Shown: in pieces, positions 57,390-64,000 of the stretch
How the letters are laid out: every line of letters starts with the position of its first letter
Position numbering within the stretch: position 1 is the first letter of the stretch
Assembly: GCA_963703335.1 (NCBI GenBank)
Contig: OY969812.1
Span: forward strand, 1,302,001-1,366,000
Source of the DNA: VRUE01 sp963703335
GTDB lineage: Bacteria > Actinomycetota > Thermoleophilia > Solirubrobacterales > 70-9
Direction of reading: 5' to 3'
DNA length: 64,000 bases
The notes under the pieces: generated by a model
Seen by the model: only the letters and a program-made list of their open reading frames with translations
Databases searched by the model: none
What the model was told of the DNA's origin: nothing
Program-made: the position numbers and the translations under genes

Positions 57390-58136
57390 ATGCCCGCTCA
57401 GGCCTATGCCGGCAAGGAGTGCGTGTGTCAGCTGCGCAAGGGGATCTGCGATCAGTCCTGCGTGCGCGACATGCTGGAGACGCCCTTCTACATCGCTTGC
57501 CTGAAGCTGAAAGGGCGGCGCTGCCTGGTGATTGGCGGTGGCGACATCGGCCTCGAGAAGGTCGAGGGGCTGCTCGCCTGCGACGCCGACGTGACCCTGA
57601 TCGCGCCGGTGGCGCATCCGGAGCTGGAGAGCCTCGCGGCGGAGGGGTCGATCGAGTGGGAGAAGCGCGCCTACGCGGGGGCAGCCGACCTCGAGGGCGT
57701 ATTCATGGTGATCGCCTCCACCGATGACACCGAGGTCAACATCAAGGTCTACGACGACGCCGAGAAGCGGGCGATGCTGGTCAACATCGTCGACGTGCCG
57801 CCACTCTGCAACTTCATCCTGCCGGCGATCGTGCGCACCGGCCCGCTGGCGATCGCGATCTCCACCGCCGGCGCCTCCCCCGCCCTGGCGAAGCGGATGA
57901 AGCGCGAGATCTCAGAGCTCTTCGGCGAGGAGTACGCCCGCCTCGCGGTGATCCTCAACGACGCCCGCGGCTGGGCCAAGGGCACGCTGCCGACCTATCA
58001 GGACCGCAAGGAGTTCTTCGAGGGGATCGTCAACGGCGACCCGGATCCGGTCGAGTTGATCCGCGAGGACCGTGAGGTCGAGTTGATCGCCCTGATCGAG
58101 GCCGCCAAGGAGCGCGCCGCAGCGGCACTCGCCTAG
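57390..58136 (+). CDS. Precorrin-2 dehydrogenase/sirohydrochlorin ferrochelatase (siroheme synthase)
   Basis: The core from MLETPFYIACLKLKGRRCLV has an NAD-binding GGGDIGLEKVEGLLACDADV and STAGASPALAKRMKREISEL, as in Met8/CysG N-terminal enzymes that oxidise precorrin-2 and insert iron. ATG at 57390 adds a 27-residue N-terminus with four cysteines (ECVCQLRKGICDQSC), unusual for the family. A TAGGCT box at 57377-57382 lies 7 bp before this ATG, fitting a leaderless transcript. ATG at 57471 would give the plain family start. Confidence 0.85.
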   Translation: MPAQAYAGKECVCQLRKGICDQSCVRDMLETPFYIACLKLKGRRCLVIGGGDIGLEKVEGLLACDADVTLIAPVAHPELESLAAEGSIEWEKRAYAGAADLEGVFMVIASTDDTEVNIKVYDDAEKRAMLVNIVDVPPLCNFILPAIVRTGPLAIAISTAGASPALAKRMKREISELFGEEYARLAVILNDARGWAKGTLPTYQDRKEFFEGIVNGDPDPVELIREDREVELIALIEAAKERAAAALA

Positions 58137-58178
58137 GTGGGACGAGTTATCCGTCTATATGACGGGAAAGTCGTCCCA

Positions 58179-58676
58179 CTACTCGCTGCCACAGGCTGAA
58201 ACGCGGACGCGCTCGAGCGTGTCCCGCAGGGCATCGGCCTCGGTGGTGCTGAGGTTGGCGGAGAAGGCGACCTCGAGCTCGGCGATCACGACTGGGCGCA
58301 TCTCCTCGAGCAGGTCCGCGCCGGCGGGGCACAGAGTGGCGTAGCTGACCCGTCGATCGGTCTCGCAGAAGGTCCGCTCCAGCAGCCCCGCCTTGACCAG
58401 GCGGTCGACCAGCTTGGTCAGACCGCCGCGGGTAATCACCAGCGCCTCGGCCAGGTCGCCCATCTTCATCCGCTCCTCCGGCGCTTCGGAGACCGTGGCG
58501 AGAACCTCGTACCAGGGCAATGGCGGGAAGTCGGCCGCAGAAAGCGTTTCCTGCAGGCGCTGGACGATCGCCGCGTGGGTACGCGTCAGCGCGCCCCAGG
58601 CCTCGCCGTGGGCACTCTTGGCGGCGGCGCTTCCGCCCTTCCGGGCGGGCGCCCCATCCCGTGCTCTGTCCGCCAT
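58179..58676 (-). CDS. MarR-family transcriptional regulator
   Basis: The 165-aa protein has a basic N-terminal tail (APARKGGSAAAKSAHGEAWG) and the MarR winged HTH (MKMGDLAEALVITRGGLTKL, VDRLVKAGLLERTFCETDRR). Cys residues (ERTFCETDRR; ATLCPAGAD; SACGSE at the end) may sense oxidants. The ATG at 58676 has GGAG at good spacing. Divergent from the YceI-flavin reductase operon, which it likely represses. Confidence 0.9.
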   Translation of the reverse strand: MADRARDGAPARKGGSAAAKSAHGEAWGALTRTHAAIVQRLQETLSAADFPPLPWYEVLATVSEAPEERMKMGDLAEALVITRGGLTKLVDRLVKAGLLERTFCETDRRVSYATLCPAGADLLEEMRPVVIAELEVAFSANLSTTEADALRDTLERVRVSACGSE

Positions 58677-58727
58677 CGCTTGCTCCACCTATCGGATGAT
58701 CGCAGATGAATGTTGTCTAAGCAATAG

Positions 58728-58779
58728 TTGTATTTACAAGTGTTTCTGCTAAGATGGTTTCTGTGTCAATAATTGATAC
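58728..58779. promoter_or_regulatory. Candidate MarR operators upstream of the YceI gene
   Basis: TTGTA-TT-TACAA (58728-58739) and TCAAT-A-ATTGA (58766-58776, with flanking GT...AC at 58763-58779) are dyads in the AT-richer region between the divergent MarR and YceI genes. Both have the 5-6 bp half-site type bound by MarR proteins. Confidence 0.5.
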
Positions 58780-58807
58780 GGTAACGAACTACAGGAAGGA
58801 CAGCGCG

Positions 58808-59359
58808 ATGAGCACCCAGACCATCAACCAGCAGGTACCGGCGGGCACGTACGCCGTGGACCCGATCCACTCCTCGATCACCTTCGCGATCACCCACAAC
58901 GGGGTGGCGACGTTCCGCAGCGGCTTCGCTGCCTACGAGGCAAAGCTCGGCGGCGGCGAGGAGCCACGACTCGAGGGCACGGTCGACGTCTCCAGCATCG
59001 AGATCGACGAGGAGCAGCTCAAGGGCCACCTCCTCTCTCCCGAGTTCTTCGATGCGACCCGCTACCCGCGGCTGCGCTTCGAGTCCAGCGAGCTGAGCGT
59101 CGGCGACGACGGGACCGCGACGCTGCGCGGCGAGCTGGAGATCCGCGGCGAGGTGCGCGAGGTCGAGGCGAGTGGCAAGTTCGGCCAGCTCGGTGCCGAC
59201 CTCGCCGGAAACGCTCGCGTCGGCCTCTCGATCGCCGCAGCGGTTGACCGCCGTGACTTCGGACTCGACTGGAACGCCGAGCTGCCCGGCGGCGGCGAGG
59301 TGCTCGACTACGCGGTCGCGGTCGCTGTCGAGCTGGAGCTGGTCGAGGAGGTCAGGTAG
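58808..59359 (+). CDS. YceI-family lipocalin-like protein
   Basis: The 183-aa protein has the YceI core YAVDPIHSSITFAITHNGVA, GTVDVSSIEIDEEQLKGHLL and RYPRLRFESSELS, ending AVDRRDFGLDWNAELPGGGE. It forms a lipocalin-like barrel that binds isoprenoid or other hydrophobic molecules. No signal peptide is present, so this form is cytoplasmic, as in actinobacteria. AGGAAGGA precedes the ATG at 58808. The oxidoreductase gene starts 2 bp after its stop. Confidence 0.93.
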   Translation: MSTQTINQQVPAGTYAVDPIHSSITFAITHNGVATFRSGFAAYEAKLGGGEEPRLEGTVDVSSIEIDEEQLKGHLLSPEFFDATRYPRLRFESSELSVGDDGTATLRGELEIRGEVREVEASGKFGQLGADLAGNARVGLSIAAAVDRRDFGLDWNAELPGGGEVLDYAVAVAVELELVEEVR

Positions 59360-59361
59360 CG

Positions 59362-59925
59362 ATGCGGGTACTGGGCATATCCGGCAGCCTGCGCAGCGGC
59401 TCGCTGAACAGTGCCCTGCTGCGGGCAACCGCCGAGTGGCTTCCCGCGGGTGCCGAGCTGGTTGAGTTCGACCGCTTGAACGAGATCCCGCCCTACGACG
59501 AGGACGTCGAACTGGCGGGGACCCCGGCCGTGGTCGAGGAGCTCCGCCAGGCAGTCCGCGACGCCGACGCGGTCCTGATCGCAACCCCCGAGTACAACCA
59601 CTCGATCCCAGGTCAGCTCAAGAACGCCCTCGACTGGATCTCGCGCCCCGCCGGTAAGAGCGCTCTCAACGGCAAGCCGGCAGCGGTGATCGGCGCCTCG
59701 ACCGGAATGTTCGGCGCCGTCTGGGCCCAGGCCGAGCTGCGCAAGGTCCTCGGCGCGATGGGCGGCCGGGTGGTCGAGGCCGAGCTGCCGGTCGGCCACG
59801 CCAAGGATCTTCTGGTCGGCGACCACCTCGAGCTCTCCCCCCAGCAGTCCGAGCAACTGGAGGAGATCCTTGCCGAGCTCGTCTCCCAGGCCCAGATCGA
59901 GGCCGAGCTGGCAGTCGCGGCTTAA
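59362..59925 (+). CDS. NAD(P)H-dependent FMN reductase (flavodoxin fold)
   Basis: The 187-aa protein has the flavodoxin-like motif GISGSLRSGSLNSALLRATA and FMN contacts in ATPEYNHSIPGQLKNALDWI, the signature of NADPH-dependent FMN/quinone reductases. It likely reduces quinones or azo compounds, protecting against redox stress together with the YceI protein. GTAGCG|ATG start; operon with YceI. Confidence 0.92.
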   Translation: MRVLGISGSLRSGSLNSALLRATAEWLPAGAELVEFDRLNEIPPYDEDVELAGTPAVVEELRQAVRDADAVLIATPEYNHSIPGQLKNALDWISRPAGKSALNGKPAAVIGASTGMFGAVWAQAELRKVLGAMGGRVVEAELPVGHAKDLLVGDHLELSPQQSEQLEEILAELVSQAQIEAELAVAA

Positions 59926-59926
59926 A

Positions 59927-60316
59927 TCAGGGAACGAGTCGCTCGACAGAGGACACCCGGTCGATCGCTTTGTCGAAGGAAGCGATCGACGTAGCGCCGC
60001 TGAACTCCGCCGCGGCAACCAGGTACGCCTCGGCGAAGTCGAGTCGGTCAACTTCATAGATCTCAAGTGCCCGAAAGAGCAGCTCGACATCAGCCGAGAT
60101 GGTCGGCAGGGTCAGCGCCGCCCGCATCAGCTGCGCAATGCTGACCCGGTCGATTCGGTAGACCGACTCGAGTACGTAGACGCACTCGGCCAGGATTACG
60201 TCAGCCAGGACCAACTCGGCTTTGGAGGCCAAGAATCGCGTCGCGCGTCGCGCCATCCCAGGGGGATCGCCCGTTAGATGACGGATGACGACGTTCGTGT
60301 CGAGCAGGACCGTCAC
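59927..60316 (-). CDS. PIN-domain toxin VapC (right-hand copy)
   Basis: The 129-aa PIN protein starts MTVLLDTNVVIRHLTGDPPG and has LADVILAECVYVLESVYRID and LDFAEAYLVAAAEFSGATSI with the conserved acidic residues. It is probably a ribonuclease that cuts tRNA or rRNA. The start overlaps the antitoxin stop by 4 bp. Convergent with the FMN reductase gene, 1 bp apart. Confidence 0.9.
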   Translation of the reverse strand: MTVLLDTNVVIRHLTGDPPGMARRATRFLASKAELVLADVILAECVYVLESVYRIDRVSIAQLMRAALTLPTISADVELLFRALEIYEVDRLDFAEAYLVAAAEFSGATSIASFDKAIDRVSSVERLVP

Positions 60317-60570
60317 GTTTGTTCTTTCAGTCGCTTGCCTCGCACTCGCCAGGCCTCACGGCGAATCTCATCCCACGAGGCACCGCGCTTCTCCGGAGGG
60401 ACCGGGACAACCCCAGCGAGGTCGAGAAAATTTGGGGTGCGGGCAAGAACGGCTTGGTCACCTTGGAGGCGAAAGAGCACCTGATCCCCTGGCTCGAGCT
60501 CAAGACGCTCACGAACGACCTTGGGCACGGTTATCTGGCCCTTCGAGGTCATTTTTGCCGCAACATCCAT
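60313..60570 (-). CDS. AbrB-type antitoxin VapB (right-hand copy)
   Basis: The 85-aa protein has the SpoVT-AbrB fold AAKMTSKGQITVPKVVRERL, ELEPGDQVLFRLQGDQAVLA, and a C-terminal toxin-binding tail (ASWDEIRREAWRVRGKRLKE). It neutralises the PIN toxin and binds the palindrome just upstream (60580-60605). Confidence 0.9.
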   Translation of the reverse strand: MDVAAKMTSKGQITVPKVVRERLELEPGDQVLFRLQGDQAVLARTPNFLDLAGVVPVPPEKRGASWDEIRREAWRVRGKRLKEQT

Positions 60571-60579
60571 CGCTAGAAA

Positions 60580-60605
60580 TCCTTACCTATCACCTAAGGT
60601 AAGGA
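60580..60605. promoter_or_regulatory. vapB operator palindrome
   Basis: TCCTTACC (60580-60587) and GGTAAGGA (60598-60605) form a perfect 8-bp dyad with a 10-nt spacer, 10 bp upstream of the vapB ATG. AbrB-type antitoxins bind such palindromes. Confidence 0.6.
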
Positions 60606-60612
60606 TAGCGAC

Positions 60613-61314
60613 TCATGCAGCTGGCAAAGCGAAGAAGGCGATCGCGGCGAAGTGGGCAGCCGCGGCAGCGATCACAAGCACGTGAAAAACCTCGTGGTAG
60701 CCGAAGACGCGGGGGTTGGGGTTGGGGCGTTGGGTCGCGTAAACGACAGCGCCAGCGGTGTAAAGGATGCCGCCCGCGGCGACTAGGAGGGTGCCGGCGA
60801 TGCCCATCTCGTCCCAGAGGCCGGGAAAGGCGATCGCCGCGACCCAGCCGAGGGACATATAGATCAGCGCCGCCACCCACTTCGGGTGTTCGATCCAGAC
60901 CATCTCGACGATCGCTCCGGCAAGGGCGCCGAGCCAGACGACGACAAGGATCGCGTCGGCGAGTGGGCCATTGAGGACGAGCAGGGCAAAGGGCGTGTAG
61001 GTGCCCGCGATGAGGAAGAAGATCATCGAGTGATCGAGGCGGCGCATCCAACGGCGCACGTTGGGCCGGCGCCAGTTGACCCGGTGGTAAAGGGCGCTGG
61101 TGCCAAGCAGAGCGGAGAGGCTGACGGCGTAGATCGCAACCGCGAGCGTCGCCTTCGGTGTCTTCGCCGCGATGATCAGCCCGGCGCCTAGGAAGAGGGA
61201 GATGAAGAAGGCCCACTCGTGCGAGACGCCGCGCAGCTTCGGCTTGACCGCCGCGAGTGCGTCGCTCGCTCGCTCGCCCATCCGCTCCGCGCCCCTGCGC
61301 AGATCTTCGACCAT
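60613..61314 (-). CDS. Hemolysin III family (HlyIII/PAQR-like) membrane protein
   Basis: The 233-aa protein has seven membrane segments with the family metal-site motifs: LGTSALYHRVNWRRPNVRRW (H in the first), RLDHSMIFFLIAGTYTPFAL (D and H) and GYHEVFHVLVIAAAAAHFAA (HxxxH). It resembles bacterial hemolysin III and eukaryotic PAQR receptors; hydrolase activity on lipids is suspected for the fold. The ATG at 61314 faces nrdJ. Confidence 0.9.
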   Translation of the reverse strand: MVEDLRRGAERMGERASDALAAVKPKLRGVSHEWAFFISLFLGAGLIIAAKTPKATLAVAIYAVSLSALLGTSALYHRVNWRRPNVRRWMRRLDHSMIFFLIAGTYTPFALLVLNGPLADAILVVVWLGALAGAIVEMVWIEHPKWVAALIYMSLGWVAAIAFPGLWDEMGIAGTLLVAAGGILYTAGAVVYATQRPNPNPRVFGYHEVFHVLVIAAAAAHFAAIAFFALPAA

Positions 61315-61483
61315 GTCCCCAGGGTACTCCGACTTTGTGCCGATATTGCGGAATTGCCACCATGTAGGGGCAGCGCGCCCGACGAATCAAGTCCCTTATT
61401 TGCGCTTTTCGCCACTTTTCCGTCTGAGGCTTTAGCGATCCTGCTGTGTTACCCCTGAAAGTCGCTGCGAGAGGAGAAGTTTG

Positions 61484-64000
61484 ATGTCCCAGACCGCCAC
61501 CAGTGCCCCGAAAAACGGTCTCAAGGGCCTCGCGATCGAACGCCGTTTTTCCTCTCCGGGGACCCACCCGTTCGACGAGATCGAGTGGGAGGCGCGCGAT
61601 GCGGTGATCGGCAATCCGGAGAGCCCGGCCTTCGAGCAGCGTGGGGTCGAGTTCCCCGTGAGCTGGTCGCAGAACGCGACCAACATCGTCGCCCAGAAGT
61701 ACTTCCGCGGGCAACTCGGCAGCGACAAACGAGAGTCCTCGGTTAAACAGATGATCGGCCGCGTCGCCGGCACGATCTCCGAGTGGGGTCGCACCGGCGG
61801 CTACTTCGCCACCGACGAGGATGCCGACGCCTTCGAAGCGGAGCTGACCTCGATCCTGCTCAACCAGAAGGCCGCCTTCAACTCGCCGGTCTGGTTCAAC
61901 GTCGGCTTCGAGGAGCGGCCGCAGTGCTCGGCCTGCTTCATCCTCAGCGTCGAGGACAACATGGACTCGATCCTCGCCTGGAACACTAAGGAGGGCAAGA
62001 TCTTCCGCGGCGGCTCCGGCTCGGGGATCAACCTCTCCAACATCCGCGGTTCGATGGAGCAGCTGGCCAAGGGCGGCACCGCGAGCGGCCCGGTCAGCTT
62101 CATGCGCGGCGCCGACTCCTGGGCGGGGACGATCAAGTCGGGCGGCAAGACGCGGCGCGCCGCGAAGATGGTCGTGCTCGACGTCGACCATCCGGACATC
62201 GAGCACTTCATCTGGTGCAAGGCCGACGAGGAGAAGAAGGCCGAGGCGCTGCGCGACGCCGGCTTCGACATGTCGATCGACGGCGAGGGCTTCACCTCGA
62301 TTCAGTACCAGAACGCCAACAACTCGGTGCGGGTCAGCGACGACTTCATGGAGGCGGTCGAGGCCGGCGAGGACTGGCACCTGACCGCGCGGACTGACGG
62401 CGCGATGGTCAAGACCATCGACGCCCGCGAGCTGATGAACCAGATCGCCGACGCCGCCTGGCGCTGCGCCGATCCCGGCGTCCAGTACGACACGATCATC
62501 AACCGCTGGCACACCTGCCCGGAGTCAGGTCGGATCAACGCTTCCAACCCCTGCAGCGAGTACATGCACGTCGACGACTCGGCCTGCAACCTGGCTTCGC
62601 TCAACTTGATGAAATTCCGCCGCCCCGACGGCAGCTTCGACGTCGAGGACTTCGAGCACGCGGTCGACATCGTCTTCCTCGCCCAGGAGATCGTCGTCGG
62701 CTTCTCCAGCTACCCGACCGAGGAGATCACCGAGAACGCCAACAAGTTCCGCCAGCTCGGGCTCGGCTACGCCAACCTAGGCGCCCTGCTGATGTCCGAC
62801 GGCCTGCCCTACGACTCGACCGAGGGCCGCAACGTCGCCGCCGCGATCACGGCGCTGATGACCGGCCGCGCCTACCGCCAGTCGGCGCTGATCGCGGCCG
62901 GGGCGACCGGGCCCTACGAGGAGTACGAGAAGAACCGCGACGCCCACAACGGCGTGATGAGGATGCACCGCGACGCCTCTTACGACGTTGACGCGACCGG
63001 GATCAAGGGCACGTTGCTCGAGGCCGCGCAGCGCTCCTGGGACGAAGCGGTCGAGCTCGGCGACGAGCACGGCTACCGCAACGCGCAGGCGACGGTACTG
63101 GCGCCGACCGGAACGATCAGCTTCCTGATGGACTGCGACACGACCGGGATCGAGCCCGACTTCTCACTGGTCAAGTTCAAGGAGCTGGTCGGCGGCGGCC
63201 AGATGACGATCACCAACAAATCGGTGCCGCTGGCGCTGCGCACGCTCGGCTACGCCGAGCCGCAGGTCGAGCAGATCACCGCTTACATCACCGAGAACAG
63301 CACGATCGTTGGTGCGCCCGACCTGAAGGACGAGCACCTGCCGGTCTTCGACGTCGCGGTCGGCGAGCGGGCGATCTCCCACACCGGCCACATCGACATG
63401 ATGGCCGCGACCCAGCCCTTCATCTCGGGCGCGATCTCAAAGACGGTCAACCTGCCGCAGACGGCCACGATCGAGGACATCGCCGACGCCTACACCCGCG
63501 GCTGGCAGGGTGGACTCAAGGCTCTGGCGATCTACCGCGACGGCTCGAAGACGGCGCAGGCGCTGCGCACCGACGCCCAGGAGGAAAAGGGCGCCGAGGC
63601 CGAGGTGGCCGCCGCACCGGTGCGCAAGAAGATGCCGCGCGAGCGCGAATCGATCACCCATAAGTTCTCGATCGCCGGACACGAGGGTTACATCACCGCC
63701 GGCAAGTACGAGGATGGCAACGTCGGCGAGATCTTCCTCACCGACATCGGCAAGGAGGGCTCGACGATGCGGGGGCTGCTCAACGCCTTCGCCACCGCGA
63801 TCTCGATCGGCCTCCAGTACGGGGTGCCGCTGGAAACCTTCGTGCGCAAGTTCAGCTACATGCGCTTCGAGCCGGAGGGCATCACCGGCAACCCGGAGAT
63901 CCCCTTCGCCAAGTCGATGCCCGACTACATCATGCGCTGGCTCGGCAGCCGCTTCATCGAGGACACCGACGTGCTCGAGGACCTCGGCATCCTCACCCCC
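61484..64000 (+). CDS. nrdJ: Adenosylcobalamin-dependent class II ribonucleotide reductase (runs off right edge)
   Basis: The frame stays open for 839 codons to the window edge. Features: a reducible Cys at 148 or 151 (QCSACFILSVEDN), the active-site block NPCSEYMHVDDSACNLASLN with Asn355, Cys357 and Glu359, and APTGTISFLMDCDTTGIEPD. The C-terminal half (RERESITHKFSIAGHEGYIT) matches the B12-dependent NrdJ type. It makes all four deoxyribonucleotides without oxygen. GAGAGGAG precedes the ATG at 61484. I see no cobalamin riboswitch in the 170-bp upstream region. Confidence 0.95.
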   Translation, partial: MSQTATSAPKNGLKGLAIERRFSSPGTHPFDEIEWEARDAVIGNPESPAFEQRGVEFPVSWSQNATNIVAQKYFRGQLGSDKRESSVKQMIGRVAGTISEWGRTGGYFATDEDADAFEAELTSILLNQKAAFNSPVWFNVGFEERPQCSACFILSVEDNMDSILAWNTKEGKIFRGGSGSGINLSNIRGSMEQLAKGGTASGPVSFMRGADSWAGTIKSGGKTRRAAKMVVLDVDHPDIEHFIWCKADEEKKAEALRDAGFDMSIDGEGFTSIQYQNANNSVRVSDDFMEAVEAGEDWHLTARTDGAMVKTIDARELMNQIADAAWRCADPGVQYDTIINRWHTCPESGRINASNPCSEYMHVDDSACNLASLNLMKFRRPDGSFDVEDFEHAVDIVFLAQEIVVGFSSYPTEEITENANKFRQLGLGYANLGALLMSDGLPYDSTEGRNVAAAITALMTGRAYRQSALIAAGATGPYEEYEKNRDAHNGVMRMHRDASYDVDATGIKGTLLEAAQRSWDEAVELGDEHGYRNAQATVLAPTGTISFLMDCDTTGIEPDFSLVKFKELVGGGQMTITNKSVPLALRTLGYAEPQVEQITAYITENSTIVGAPDLKDEHLPVFDVAVGERAISHTGHIDMMAATQPFISGAISKTVNLPQTATIEDIADAYTRGWQGGLKALAIYRDGSKTAQALRTDAQEEKGAEAEVAAAPVRKKMPRERESITHKFSIAGHEGYITAGKYEDGNVGEIFLTDIGKEGSTMRGLLNAFATAISIGLQYGVPLETFVRKFSYMRFEPEGITGNPEIPFAKSMPDYIMRWLGSRFIEDTDVLEDLGILTP

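Noticed and set aside
61315..61483. Cobalamin riboswitch or NrdR box upstream of nrdJ
   Set aside because: No B12-box core and no paired NrdR-type sites can be recognised in this short region.

Overview
The window is high-GC bacterial DNA with frequent GTG/TTG starts, 4-nt start/stop overlaps and actinobacterial gene content: principal sigma factor, F420-type DUF385 protein, SHOCT/DUF6325 pair, B12-dependent ribonucleotide reductase, LtrA. An archaeal-type topoisomerase I and an MptA/FolE2-type GTP cyclohydrolase also occur. This fits a deep-branching actinobacterium of the Thermoleophilia/Solirubrobacterales kind. That placement is inference; no rRNA gene is present.

Region by region. 0-5.3 kb: a truncated secreted protein, a methyltransferase, then a small accessory patch in which a Phd/RelE-like toxin-antitoxin pair lies between two 3' fragments of a tRNA-Val gene, followed by a frameshifted membrane gene, a DUF6325/SHOCT pair and a Fic-HTH protein with a palindromic operator array. 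5.3-21 kb: mostly housekeeping (VOC protein, ArfB rescue factor, pterin dehydratase, GST, diguanylate cyclase, zinc alcohol dehydrogenase, HD-GYP protein), a structured noncoding stretch at 12.9-13.1 kb, and an oligopeptide/dipeptide ABC operon (14.6-19.9 kb) with an ATP-dependent DNA ligase behind it. 21-24.4 kb is scarred: a ytoQ/radical-SAM deletion fusion, two long perfect inverted repeats, a dCTP deaminase, an HTH-nucleotidyltransferase pair and an internally deleted nucleotidyltransferase remnant. 24.4-30.9 kb: three TetR regulators, MerR, SDR, tRNA-Tyr inside an open frame that joins a PD-(D/E)XK nuclease to an AbrB-like domain, and rpoD. 31-40 kb: folE2, a DUF559 nuclease gene bracketed on both sides by doublets of a 43-bp palindrome, pgsA with an MMPL exporter and a ferritin-like lipoprotein, an HTH regulator, a uracil-DNA glycosylase and a ThiF/E1-like enzyme.

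40.16-45.40 kb is the most interesting part. A 5.16-kb segment is bounded by a 5'-half copy of tRNA-Thr(CGT) on the left and the intact tRNA-Thr(CGT) on the right. Inside, a minus-strand operon encodes a ubiquitin-like protein with an internal GlyGly, an E2-like protein, a JAB/JAMM metalloprotease and an E1-like enzyme. This is the gene order of Bil-type bacterial ubiquitin-like conjugation systems. It is followed by a sigma-70-family factor and a 70-aa protein of unknown function. A VapBC pair sits at the other end of the island. No integrase is visible.

45.4-64 kb: an uncharacterised secreted TPR/membrane pair, LtrA with a two-component system, glycosyltransferase/DUF2304, the topA-tmk-holB operon (holB carries a 113-bp inverted-repeat insert), a GalE-like epimerase, a third doublet of the 43-bp palindrome, siroheme synthase, a MarR/YceI/FMN-reductase group, a second VapBC pair with its operator, hemolysin III, and nrdJ running off the right edge.
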